A stretch of 64,000 nucleotides of DNA from NCBI RefSeq assembly GCF_029263665.1, contig NZ_JAJUFQ010000003.1, positions 62,001 through 126,000 of the forward strand. Reading direction: 5' to 3'. The translations under genes and the position numbers were made by a program. Positions 38,671-46,704 of this stretch are shown piece by piece (within the stretch, counting starts at the first letter, position 1; the number at the start of each line of letters is the position of its first letter). The notes below the pieces were generated by a model, which was not told where the DNA came from, ran no database searches, and was given only the letters and a program-made list of their open reading frames with translations. The DNA comes from Halomonas sp. (GTDB lineage Bacteria > Pseudomonadota > Gammaproteobacteria > Pseudomonadales > Halomonadaceae).

Positions 38671-39687
38671 TTAAGTCCCGGTGTCTTGTTGTGATGTGCT
38701 GCGATCATCCGGCTCGCCAGCATCGAGCTCAGTCAGCGCACGCTGAGCACTTTCCTGCCATGGTCCACTGATGGTTGCGGCCTGGGTCAGTGCGTTGCGT
38801 GCGGCGCTCTGCTGGTCCAGGTCGGCCTGGGTCAGGCCGAGGTTGAGCCAGGCGGGGGCCAGCATTGGGTCAAGCAAGGTTGCCTGCTGCCAGGCATCGA
38901 TAGCGTGCTCGGTGTCATCCGTTGCACGATAGGCGTTGCCCAGTGCGAAAGCGCCCATGGCATTGTTCGGGAAGCGTTCCGTGAAGGCCCGCCAGGCTGG
39001 AAGTGCGCTGGCAGCTCCTTGGGAGCTTTCAAAGTCGGAAATGGCCTGCAGGGCATTCTGGGGTTCGATATCGACCGGAAGCTCGCCGGGAGGAAGGGCA
39101 ACGAAGGCCCAGCGCTTGCTGCGTGCCCAGGTGGCATCGAAGCGGCTGAACGCTATGTGATCCTGGCGAGTAACACCTGTGCGCATCGACAGTGCCTCAT
39201 TGCTCAGGTCGTAGCCATTGACGACGGCAAAGTGCCACAAAGGGAAAGCAGGTAGCGACAGGTTTTGCAGTACGGCGACAGGGTGTCCTGCATCGACTTC
39301 GCCCAGTACGGCATCAAGCCGAGCCGGTAGCACAAAGGGAATGCGTCCGTGGCGTCGAGTCGCAGCCAGCATTTCAGGCTGCAGGCTGCCCTTGCGGCCA
39401 GGGACGTAGACTTCAGGAATCAGGGTGTCGACACTGACATCTACATTGCTGTCGTTAAGCAACATGGCGAGAGTTGCTGGACCGCATTGATAGTCCCGCT
39501 GTGGGTGGAAGGGGACATCTTCGAGCAATACCTTGGGCTGAATTCTGGTGCTGAGCCCGGGATCAAGCTTTGGACTGCTGGCACAACCCGTCAGCAGGAG
39601 CAAGACTGCCAATGCCATAGCGCCCGCGAGGCGGGCGCTATGGGAAGAGTGTGATAAACGCGGCATGCGGTGCTCGCTGGATATCAT
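38671..39687 (-). CDS. PA2778-family cysteine peptidase lipoprotein with TPR
   Basis: 338 residues. A signal peptide ends at the lipobox LLTGC near residue 35. A C39-type papain-fold domain covers about 50-190, with the catalytic Cys in QRDYQCGPATLAMLL and the His in LWHFAVVNGYD. Two or three TPR-like helix pairs follow (AMGAFALGNAYRATDDTEHA; PAWLNLGLTQADLDQQSAAR). The protein is expected on the periplasmic side of the outer or inner membrane. It overlaps the PA2779-like gene (TGATG), the pairing seen in Pseudomonas. Substrate unknown; a double-glycine bond is a possibility from the C39 relation. Confidence 0.88.
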   Translation of the reverse strand: MISSEHRMPRLSHSSHSARLAGAMALAVLLLLTGCASSPKLDPGLSTRIQPKVLLEDVPFHPQRDYQCGPATLAMLLNDSNVDVSVDTLIPEVYVPGRKGSLQPEMLAATRRHGRIPFVLPARLDAVLGEVDAGHPVAVLQNLSLPAFPLWHFAVVNGYDLSNEALSMRTGVTRQDHIAFSRFDATWARSKRWAFVALPPGELPVDIEPQNALQAISDFESSQGAASALPAWRAFTERFPNNAMGAFALGNAYRATDDTEHAIDAWQQATLLDPMLAPAWLNLGLTQADLDQQSAARNALTQAATISGPWQESAQRALTELDAGEPDDRSTSQQDTGT

Positions 39688-40079
39688 CAACGGACGAAGG
39701 GGAAGACGTCAGTCAGGCCAAGAATATCCGTCACCAGCAGAATGACGAAGACGGCGAACAGTACGCCGACAACACTGGCACCTGCTGGCATGTTGTCAAG
39801 CTGGTCTGCCATCTGCTGAGCTTCACTGTCGGATAGTGCTGCCACACGCTTTTCCACTTCAGATGGATCGACGCCCTGGGCGACGAGCTGGCGTTGGATG
39901 TCTTCGCGGGCAAGGACCTGGGTGATACGGTCACGCGCATCATTTTGGCTCTGTGCAGACAATACATCGGCGGTGGATGCCAGCGGTGTAGAGGATGCGG
40001 AGGCCATCACCGGCATGGCACCGAAGGCCAGGGTAACAATCAGCATGGAGCAAAGGAGTCGGCGCAGTCGGAAAATCAT
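39687..40079 (-). CDS. PA2779-family protein
   Basis: 130 residues. MIFRLRRLLCSMLIVTLAFG to VMASASS is a signal peptide. The middle is a charged helical segment (ARDRITQVLAREDIQRQL, QGVDPSEVEKRVAALSDSEA) and the end ASVVGVLFAVFVILLVTDIL is a membrane helix with a short tail. It is coupled to the cysteine peptidase gene, so it may be its substrate, anchor or regulator; that is inference. No catalytic residue is visible. Confidence 0.85.
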   Translation of the reverse strand: MIFRLRRLLCSMLIVTLAFGAMPVMASASSTPLASTADVLSAQSQNDARDRITQVLAREDIQRQLVAQGVDPSEVEKRVAALSDSEAQQMADQLDNMPAGASVVGVLFAVFVILLVTDILGLTDVFPFVR

Positions 40080-40455
40080 TTGCAGCTTCCTTGATTATAT
40101 GGGCGACGGGCCCTGGAGTTATCGGTTAAACATTGTTACTGCCTGCAGGGGCAGCAGTAGGACGAGATGCACTTGCCAGCGCCAAGCATCCGGCTAAACG
40201 GCGCGGTTGCGACTTCATAGAGTATAACCAACATGAGGGAGGCATTTCACTAACCGCAGGCGTGTGGAAGGCGCCTCTCATGCTGGCTATCTGCTCTTGC
40301 TTCAGGATGGAAGAAGGCATGAAGGCATGAGGCGTTGCGCAAATTGCAACATTGCCAATGTATCTTCATGAGATCTTCCTTTACGCAAAGGCACGCTTGT
40401 GCACATAAATTTTCAGAAATCACTGATAAAAAAGAAGAAAAGGGCCGTGTGTGAG

Positions 40456-40489
40456 ATATCTCTTACAAACAAATAATATATCGCTTACA
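40456..40489. promoter_or_regulatory. Direct repeat, possible operator in the AT-rich part
   Basis: ATATCTCTTACA at 40456-40467 and ATATCGCTTACA at 40478-40489 differ by one base and are 22 bp apart, two helical turns. The first overlaps the palindrome GAGATATCTC (40453-40462). This spacing suits a regulator binding as two dimers on one face. Confidence 0.4.
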
Positions 40490-40608
40490 CATGTCCACTT
40501 GTAGGTAAGCTGTCGGAGTACTTGGGCATCTGGTATTGTGCACCGCAAGGGGATGGTTTGGCAGTTCTGCATATCCTGGCACTGTTGCGCGAAGGTATTG
40601 CACATGTC

Positions 40609-40622
40609 GTCATGTACATGAC
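40609..40622. promoter_or_regulatory. 14-bp perfect palindrome
   Basis: GTCATGTACATGAC is fully symmetric, with outer TGCAC (40599-40603) and GTGCA (40625-40629) arms. It lies about 190 bases before the NlpE-like gene. It is a good candidate for a dimeric repressor or activator site; the protein is unknown. Confidence 0.4.
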
Positions 40623-40810
40623 AAGTGCACTGTGTAACAAGTTGCGCCGTGATAGATGCATTAAGCTGACCGAACGGGAAGGAAGAGAAGAAGCGCATTG
40701 AAGCACTTCTTTAAATAATTAATGGACCATGATGGAGTGTTACTGTCTTGGTTGTGGATGGTGTCTATGGGGTTTGTTCATAGATAGTGTCTGTGACTGG
40801 CAGATCTCTT

Positions 40811-41332
40811 ATGTCTAACATTAATCAAATGCTACGCAGGGTAGCGACGCGTTCATCGCTTGTTTCCGTCTGTGCTGCTCACAGTAGAAACACGGCTGCT
40901 TCATGGGGGCTGCTGGGGGTTGCCCTTGCTGCGCTGGGGGGCTGTGCTTCGACGGATGAACTAGGGGTAGGCCAGCACTCGGAGCCTGTGACTCGCTATA
41001 TAGGTACGCTGCCTTGCGATGACTGCCGCGAGATTCGTGCCGATCTGACATTGCATCGCGATCCTGATGATGGACATCCGATGAACTATGTTCTGCAGCA
41101 GACTCACGTTGATGCGATTGGTGGAGATTTCACCTCAACGCTCTGGGGGAACTGGGAACAAGCAGTATCGGGTGAGCAACGCTTTTATCGTTTCGACGGC
41201 AAATTGCAGCCGTTCATCTTGCGCCTGGATGATGATGGTCAGCGGTTGAGCTGGGTCGATACCGTTCAAGATTCCAGTGGCGGTTCCGATATCAAGACCT
41301 ATGAACTCAAACGTGCTGAACCCTTGTACTAG
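40811..41332 (+). CDS. NlpE-like lipoprotein at the head of the T6SS cluster
   Basis: 173 residues from ATG 40811. A long basic N-terminal stretch of about 30 residues precedes the hydrophobic segment WGLLGVALAALGGC, with Cys45 as the lipidation site. The mature part matches the N-terminal NlpE domain: YIGTLPCDDCREIRADLTL with the CxxC, then a beta-rich body and FILRLDDDGQRLSWVDT. NlpE senses surface contact and lipoprotein stress through Cpx in E. coli. It lies 60 bases before the next T6SS gene on the same strand. A link to T6SS control is inference. Confidence 0.7.
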   Translation: MSNINQMLRRVATRSSLVSVCAAHSRNTAASWGLLGVALAALGGCASTDELGVGQHSEPVTRYIGTLPCDDCREIRADLTLHRDPDDGHPMNYVLQQTHVDAIGGDFTSTLWGNWEQAVSGEQRFYRFDGKLQPFILRLDDDGQRLSWVDTVQDSSGGSDIKTYELKRAEPLY

Positions 41333-41392
41333 TTTCATCAACTAGTCTTATCAATAGATAAATAAACAAGGGAAGCAGGAGGGAATCTGGAA

Positions 41393-42142
41393 ATGGAACG
41401 AACGTTTGACATAGAGTCGTTCATCAAGGCTCGCAAACAGACGCGAGTTGTCGGTGATCTCCTGCATGAACAGGCAACGGATTACCTTGATACGCTAGGA
41501 CTGTTGATTCGCCCCCAGACGATCTTTGGTGAATATCTCCAAGGTGCGCCACGAGGCAGTGGTAGAGAAGCCCAGCATGCTTTCAAGGAATTCAAGTCCC
41601 TGTTTGAAAGCACGGCCGGGGCAGCGCCATTTCGACTGATCCAGGAACTGGACGTTCCCCTGGAAATCCTCAGCTCTACCCCCCAACTGTACCCCTACGA
41701 ATACGACGTGTCCCTGGCGGGACGTGACAAGCCCCTGCGCGTCACCAGTCCGGTGCGCTGGATCGTCGGTTTCAAGGGCTTCGAGCTACAGCAGTTTCGC
41801 CAGATTATCAAAGACCCAAATCGCAGCACCGCCGAACTGTTCCGTTTTGTCGTGCATTACCTGATGCTCTTTTATTGCATCAATCGTGCGCCAGGCTTGG
41901 GGCGCCTGCTGCTGGGGCTGCGTTTTCCAGTCAGTTTCGAGAAGCTGACGGATTTTGGTGACATGCCATTCTGTGTCATAGGTTCTCCAGTGACATCACA
42001 TCTTCCAGATGAAAGCCTGATCCTGAGAAGCACGGAGATCGCTGGTAACAACACTTTCGAAGAGCTGATTGACGAGGCGGACGTCGCCGAAATGGAAGAT
42101 GCCGTCAAGGAACGCCTGATGAAGGCCATCGCCGCGATTTGA
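41393..42142 (+). CDS. Unrecognised protein, first gene of the T6SS operon
   Basis: 249 residues, soluble, no signal peptide. GGAAGCAGGAGGGAA lies upstream of the ATG. I do not recognise the family. Visible are a helical N-terminus (IESFIKARKQTRVVGDLL), a stretch QELDVPLEILSSTPQLYPYE, a basic middle (VTSPVRWIVGFKGFELQQF) and an acidic C-terminal helix (FEELIDEADVAEMEDAVK). It is none of the core Tss proteins, all of which except the tip proteins are accounted for. Position 55 bases before tssB suggests an accessory sheath or regulatory factor specific to this T6SS type. Function unknown. Confidence 0.6.
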   Translation: MERTFDIESFIKARKQTRVVGDLLHEQATDYLDTLGLLIRPQTIFGEYLQGAPRGSGREAQHAFKEFKSLFESTAGAAPFRLIQELDVPLEILSSTPQLYPYEYDVSLAGRDKPLRVTSPVRWIVGFKGFELQQFRQIIKDPNRSTAELFRFVVHYLMLFYCINRAPGLGRLLLGLRFPVSFEKLTDFGDMPFCVIGSPVTSHLPDESLILRSTEIAGNNTFEELIDEADVAEMEDAVKERLMKAIAAI

Positions 42143-42196
42143 GGTCGTCGGCACTGAAGCGAACGAATCATATCAACGCATGAGGATATCGACGCC

Positions 42197-42727
42197 ATGG
42201 CGGAAAGGGATAGCACACAACACAAACTGGGACGAATTCGCGCACCGCGTGTTCACATTACCTACGACGTGGAGATTGGCGATAGCCAGGAGCAGAAGGA
42301 ACTTCCCTTCGTGGCCGGCGTGGTAGGGGATTACACCGGTAATCCGCTGAGCCCGCCTCCCAAGCTCAAGGATCGCAAGTTTGTTGCCATCGACCGTGAC
42401 AATTTCAACAGCGTGTTGAAGGGGTTCAAGCCTCGTTTGGCTTATCGGGTCGACAATACGCTGTCGAAAGATGGTTCTCAATTGCCGGTAGAGCTGAACT
42501 TCAATGCACTGGAAGACTTTGAACCACAGAACGTGGTCAAACAGGTCGAACCGCTGCGCAAGCTACTGGAAGTGCGTAACAAGCTGGCCGACCTGCGCAA
42601 CAAGATGGGCGGCAACGACAAGCTGGAAGAACTGCTGATGGACGTGCTGCAGAACAGCGAGAAACTCAAGGCCCTGGGCGAAGAGTTTGGTCGCGAGCAA
42701 GCGGTACGCTCAGACGACGACAAGTAA
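42197..42727 (+). CDS. tssB: T6SS contractile sheath small subunit TssB
   Basis: 176 residues. TssB (VipA) forms the sheath together with TssC around the Hcp tube. The N-terminus QHKLGRIRAPRVHITYDVEI and the block KELPFVAGVVGDYTGNP are family signatures, and RVDNTLSKDGSQLPVELNF with LEDFEPQNVVKQVEPLRKLL follow. The C-terminal helix is the part ClpV contacts after contraction in other systems. tssC starts 16 bases later. Confidence 0.97.
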   Translation: MAERDSTQHKLGRIRAPRVHITYDVEIGDSQEQKELPFVAGVVGDYTGNPLSPPPKLKDRKFVAIDRDNFNSVLKGFKPRLAYRVDNTLSKDGSQLPVELNFNALEDFEPQNVVKQVEPLRKLLEVRNKLADLRNKMGGNDKLEELLMDVLQNSEKLKALGEEFGREQAVRSDDDK

Positions 42728-42742
42728 CGGCGGAGTCACGAC

Positions 42743-44248
42743 ATGTCAGAGAAGAATACCGAAACCCAGGCAGCGGCGGCTCAGGACGTTCAGGAAACGG
42801 TTTATGCGCCACAGTCGTCGCTGCTTGACAGTATCATTTCCGAAAGCCGTGTAGCTCGCTCGGAGACTGAGCGTAATCGCGCTCGTGACCTGATCGAAGA
42901 GCTGGTTGCCCAGGTGCTGGAAGGAGAAGTCCTTCCCAGCAAGGATCTGATTGCCGTCCTTGATGCCCGCATCGCGGAAATCGACGCCATGCTCTCGGAG
43001 CAGATGAACGAGATCATGCATGCCAACGAGTTCCAGCAGCTCGAATCATCCTGGCGTGGCCTCAAGTATCTGGTTGACCAGAGTGAAACGGGCACCAACA
43101 TGAAGATTCAGGTGCTCAACGCGACCAAGAAAGATCTGGTTCGCGACATGAAGTCGGCTCCCGAATTTGATCAAAGTGCACTGTTCAAGAAAGTGTACGA
43201 AGAAGAGTACGGCACTTTCGGTGGCGCTCCTTTCGGTATGCTGATCGGTGATTATGAGTTTTCTCGCAGCCCTGAAGATATCTATCTGCTCGAGCAGATA
43301 TCTCACGTGGCGGCGGCGGCTCATGCCCCGTTCATCTCGGCGTCTTCCCCCGAACTGTTCGGCTGGGATTCCTTCACCGAAATGAGCGGGCCACGAGATC
43401 TCTCCAAGATCTTCGACACGGTCGAATACGCCAAGTGGAAATCCTTCCGTAACTCGGAAGATGCTCGCTACGTCGGTTTGACCCTGCCCCATGTACTCGG
43501 ACGTCTGCCGTACGGCCCAGATACTGATCCGGTCGAGGAATTCAACTTCGTCGAAAATGTCGATGGCCGTGAGCACAACAAGTATCTGTGGATGAATGCC
43601 GCATATGCCCTGGGTGCCCGGGTGACGGATGCCTTCTCCAACTATGGCTGGTGCGTGGCCATTCGCGGTGTCGAGGGTGGTGGGCTGGTCGAGGACCTGC
43701 CGACTCACACCTTCCAGACCGATGATGGGGAAGTGGCCCTCAAGTGCCCGACAGAGATCGCCATCACTGACCGTCGTGAAAAGGAACTGGCCGATCTTGG
43801 CTTCATTCCGCTGGTGCATTGCAAGGGTACCGACTATGCCGCCTTCTTCGGCGTGCAGTCCGCCCAGAAGCAGAAGCAGTACAACACGGATGTGGCCAAC
43901 GCCAACGCGCGTCTGTCGGCACAGCTGCAGTACATCTTTGCCACTTCACGTATTGCCCATTACATGAAGGCCATCATGCGTGACAAGGTGGGCAGCTTTG
44001 CTTCGCGCACCAGCGTTGAGCGCTATCTCAATGACTGGCTGTCCCAGTATGTGCTGCTCGATGACAACGCTAGCCAGGAGGCCAAGGCCCAGTTCCCGCT
44101 GCGTGAAGCACGCGTGGAAGTGGCTGAAGTGCCGGGCAAGCCGGGCGTGTACAAAGCAGTGACTTTCCTGCGTCCTCACTATCAGCTTGATGAATTGACC
44201 GCGTCTCTGCGCCTGGTAGCTGAGCTTCCCCAGTCAACTCGCAATTGA
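42743..44248 (+). CDS. tssC: T6SS contractile sheath large subunit TssC
   Basis: 501 residues, the usual size. Landmarks are the N-terminal helix with ARDLIEELVAQVLEGEV, WRGLKYLVDQSETGTNMKIQ, the strand EYGTFGGAPFGMLIGDYEF, and EVPGKPGVYKAVTFLRPHYQLDELT at the end over two stretches. It packs with TssB into the sheath whose contraction drives the tube. A 133-base gap with a tandem repeat separates it from tssE. Confidence 0.98.
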   Translation: MSEKNTETQAAAAQDVQETVYAPQSSLLDSIISESRVARSETERNRARDLIEELVAQVLEGEVLPSKDLIAVLDARIAEIDAMLSEQMNEIMHANEFQQLESSWRGLKYLVDQSETGTNMKIQVLNATKKDLVRDMKSAPEFDQSALFKKVYEEEYGTFGGAPFGMLIGDYEFSRSPEDIYLLEQISHVAAAAHAPFISASSPELFGWDSFTEMSGPRDLSKIFDTVEYAKWKSFRNSEDARYVGLTLPHVLGRLPYGPDTDPVEEFNFVENVDGREHNKYLWMNAAYALGARVTDAFSNYGWCVAIRGVEGGGLVEDLPTHTFQTDDGEVALKCPTEIAITDRREKELADLGFIPLVHCKGTDYAAFFGVQSAQKQKQYNTDVANANARLSAQLQYIFATSRIAHYMKAIMRDKVGSFASRTSVERYLNDWLSQYVLLDDNASQEAKAQFPLREARVEVAEVPGKPGVYKAVTFLRPHYQLDELTASLRLVAELPQSTRN

Positions 44249-44253
44249 TCGCG

Positions 44254-44290
44254 GCTGACGTCGTTGGCGCTGACGTCGTTGGCGCTGACA
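44254..44290. repeat. 15-bp tandem repeat between tssC and tssE
   Basis: GCTGACGTCGTTGGC occurs at 44254-44268 and 44269-44283, with a third partial copy from 44284. It starts five bases after the tssC stop and contains the palindrome GACGTC in each unit. Confidence 0.7.
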
Positions 44291-44380
44291 TCAGTTGAGC
44301 ACAGAAGCTGCTGAGTGTGGCTGAAGGATTGCGCCGATCAAGGGAACGCCCGAGATCGGCCATGGCTGATGAGGTGAACC

Positions 44381-44869
44381 GTGCAAGTCAAAGGCACAAG
44401 GATGTTCGTGCCCACGCTCTGGGATCGTCTGCTTGATGACGAACCACATCGCAGTGTGGAAGCCGTGGAAAGGCAGTGGTGCTCACTCGAGGAGTACAAG
44501 GCCTCGATCGTGAGCGACCTGGAATCCCTGGTCAACACTCGTCGAGAGCTCCTGGCATCACAATTGTCGGGATATCCACTGCTGCATGGTTCATTGCTGG
44601 AGTTCGGTTTACCTGACTTTCTCGGCAGGGGGCTGCACAGCAGTGAAGACCGCCAACTGATTCAGCGCCAACTCGAACACGCCATCGAAAGTAACGATTG
44701 TCGTTTTCGCAACGTGCGTGTCCGGCTTCTCGACCAGGACAACCAGGACCGTCTGTTGCGTTTTCGTGTGGATGCCTTGCTGGTACTGGTGGATGCCTCT
44801 CAGCAAGTCGCTTTTGATGCGGTGCTTCAAGCCGAAACCCAGAGTTATAAAGTACAGAATCTGACCTGA
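44381..44869 (+). CDS. tssE: T6SS baseplate subunit TssE (gp25-like)
   Basis: 162 residues from GTG 44381, with GAGGTG four bases before; ATG 44402 is the alternative. TssE is the gp25-like wedge protein that starts sheath assembly. Visible are FVPTLWDRLLDD, LLHGSLLEFGLPDFLGRGL and the gp25-type C-terminal strands FRNVRVRLLDQ and LLRFRVDALLVL. The TGA shares its last A with the ATG of tssF (TGATG), implying coupled translation. Confidence 0.95.
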   Translation: MQVKGTRMFVPTLWDRLLDDEPHRSVEAVERQWCSLEEYKASIVSDLESLVNTRRELLASQLSGYPLLHGSLLEFGLPDFLGRGLHSSEDRQLIQRQLEHAIESNDCRFRNVRVRLLDQDNQDRLLRFRVDALLVLVDASQQVAFDAVLQAETQSYKVQNLT

Positions 44870-46704
44870 TGCTAGACGAACTGCTGCCGTATTATGAAAA
44901 GGAACTTTCGCACCTGCGCTTTCTGGGCCAGGAGTTCGCGCGTGAGTATCCGAAAGTGGCTGCTCGTCTCCAGCTCGAGGAGGATGGATGCGCGGATCCG
45001 CACACCGAGCGTCTGATCGAGGCGTTTGCCTTCCTGTCAGCCCGTGTCCACAAGAAGCTCGATGACGACTTGCCGGAAATCGTCGAGTCCTTTCTTGATG
45101 TGCTGTACCCCCATTACCTGCGGCCCATGCCATCGCTGTCGATTGCCCAGTTTGACCTTGGCGATCGGTCGACCCTGGATTCACGCTATCGGGTGCAACG
45201 ACATACTGAGCTGTTTTCCCGTGCGATTGGGGGCACTGCCTGCCGCTTCCGTACCTGCTACGACGTGAGTGTCTGGCCGATCAAGGTGGAGCAGGCACGC
45301 TTCAACCTGCTGGAGCGTTCGGCCTTCAATGGACGCGACCGGGACAGCGTTGCGCGTCTGGATCTTGATCTGACAAGTCTGTCAGGCCAGAGCGTCGGAC
45401 CCTTGGGTATTGATAGCCTGCGCTTCTTCCTCGATGGGGAAGGGGCCTTGATGCATCCATTGCATGAATTGCTCTTCAATAACCTGTCACGGCTTAGCGT
45501 CAGCTTCCATGAAGGTAGCCAGCGCCGTGAAGTCAATCTGCCACTCGATGCTATCCAGGCAGTAGGGTTTGGAGTGGATGAAGGGCTTATCGAGTATTCC
45601 GAGCGCTCTTTCCTCGGTTATCGACTGTTGCATGAGTACTTCATCTTCCCGGAGAAATTCATGTTCTTCGATATTCGGGGGTTGGAACGGGTACTGACGA
45701 GAATCAAGGGCTCGGGCTTCCAACTGCATTTTCATTTTGCGGACTATACCCAGAGTGAACGTCTGGCACGCCTGGCTCAGAACCTCGGACGCAATCATTT
45801 TCGTCTTGGCTGTACCCCAGTGATCAACTTGTTCCAGCAGCTGGCGGAGCCGATCAAGCTGACCCACACCCAGCATGAATATCCAGTGGTGGCCGATGTT
45901 CGTCATCCCTATGGGGTGGAAATCCTGTCCATCGACAGCGTCAAGAGAGTCAAGAAAACCGCAGAGCGCGATGTGGTGTCAGTGTGTCACCCATTCTTCG
46001 AACCACGTCGCCGGGATACCCAGCGTGATGCAAGTTACTGGGTCGCCAGGCGAGTGCCTTCCGAACGCCGCCAGGATAATGGTACCGAGTTGCAACTGCG
46101 CCTGGTGGATCGAGAGCTGACTCGGGTCGATACCGCCAACGATGTGCTCAGTCTCAAGCTGACATGCAGCAACCGGGATCTGCCCCAGCAGTTGGGCTTC
46201 GGGCAGCCGCAAGGTGATTTCACGCTACCTCAGGAACAAGTCGTCAAGACCATTCGTTGCCTGCGCAAGCCGACCACCGCGGTGCGTCCGCCGCTGGGCA
46301 AAGGGCTGATATGGCGCTTGATTTCTCATCTGTCGCTCAATCACCTGTCACTGGTATCCCGTGGCCGTGAAGCCTTGCTGGAAATACTCGCGTTGTACAA
46401 CTATCGCGATACGGAAGCGGCCCGTCGCCAGGTCAATGGCATCGTGTCGATTGACAGCCAGCCGGCCATGACTCGAATCGGGCATCCTCGCCCGGCGTTC
46501 GTGCGTGGCCTGGGCATTACTCTGGAACTTGATGAGCAGCAGTTCATCGGTAGCGGTATCTATCTGTTTGGCATGGTGCTGGACCATTTCTTCGGTCAGT
46601 ACTGCTCTATCAACAGCTTTACTCAACTCACCTTGCGTAGCCGCCAGCGTGAGAAGGATGTGGTGACATGGCCGCCCAGAACCGGCTCTCAGCCCCTGGT
46701 CTGA
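44869..46704 (+). CDS. tssF: T6SS baseplate subunit TssF
   Basis: 611 residues, the usual size. The N-terminus LLPYYEKELSHLRFLGQEFA and HTERLIEAFAFLSARVHKKL are the family signature, followed by SFLDVLYPHYLRPMPS. TssF forms the wedge with TssG, TssE and TssK. C-terminal part has IVSIDSQPAMTRIG and ERLxx-like strands. The last 37 bases overlap the start of tssG. Confidence 0.97.
   Translation: MLDELLPYYEKELSHLRFLGQEFAREYPKVAARLQLEEDGCADPHTERLIEAFAFLSARVHKKLDDDLPEIVESFLDVLYPHYLRPMPSLSIAQFDLGDRSTLDSRYRVQRHTELFSRAIGGTACRFRTCYDVSVWPIKVEQARFNLLERSAFNGRDRDSVARLDLDLTSLSGQSVGPLGIDSLRFFLDGEGALMHPLHELLFNNLSRLSVSFHEGSQRREVNLPLDAIQAVGFGVDEGLIEYSERSFLGYRLLHEYFIFPEKFMFFDIRGLERVLTRIKGSGFQLHFHFADYTQSERLARLAQNLGRNHFRLGCTPVINLFQQLAEPIKLTHTQHEYPVVADVRHPYGVEILSIDSVKRVKKTAERDVVSVCHPFFEPRRRDTQRDASYWVARRVPSERRQDNGTELQLRLVDRELTRVDTANDVLSLKLTCSNRDLPQQLGFGQPQGDFTLPQEQVVKTIRCLRKPTTAVRPPLGKGLIWRLISHLSLNHLSLVSRGREALLEILALYNYRDTEAARRQVNGIVSIDSQPAMTRIGHPRPAFVRGLGITLELDEQQFIGSGIYLFGMVLDHFFGQYCSINSFTQLTLRSRQREKDVVTWPPRTGSQPLV

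Larger units (their letters stand above)
40080..40810. other. Long intergenic region upstream of the T6SS cluster
   Basis: About 730 bases between the divergent PA2779-like and NlpE-like genes. Base composition changes: 40360-40500 is clearly AT-rich compared with the rest of the window. It holds a direct repeat with 22-bp period (40456-40489) and a 14-bp palindrome (40609-40622). Short open frames on both strands have no ribosome site or sensible product. It probably carries control elements for the T6SS genes and the PA2778/PA2779 unit. Confidence 0.5.

Noticed and set aside
40133..40330. 65-residue plus-strand frame near the PA2779-like start
   Set aside because: It starts without a ribosome site and the product resembles no known small protein.
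40560..40592. Sigma-54 promoter TGGCAC...TTGC upstream of the T6SS
   Set aside because: The gap between the two elements is two bases instead of about five, so the GG-GC distance is wrong.
40420..40698. 92-residue minus-strand frame in the region before the T6SS
   Set aside because: No ribosome site, Cys-rich random-looking product, and it crosses the AT-rich repeat zone.
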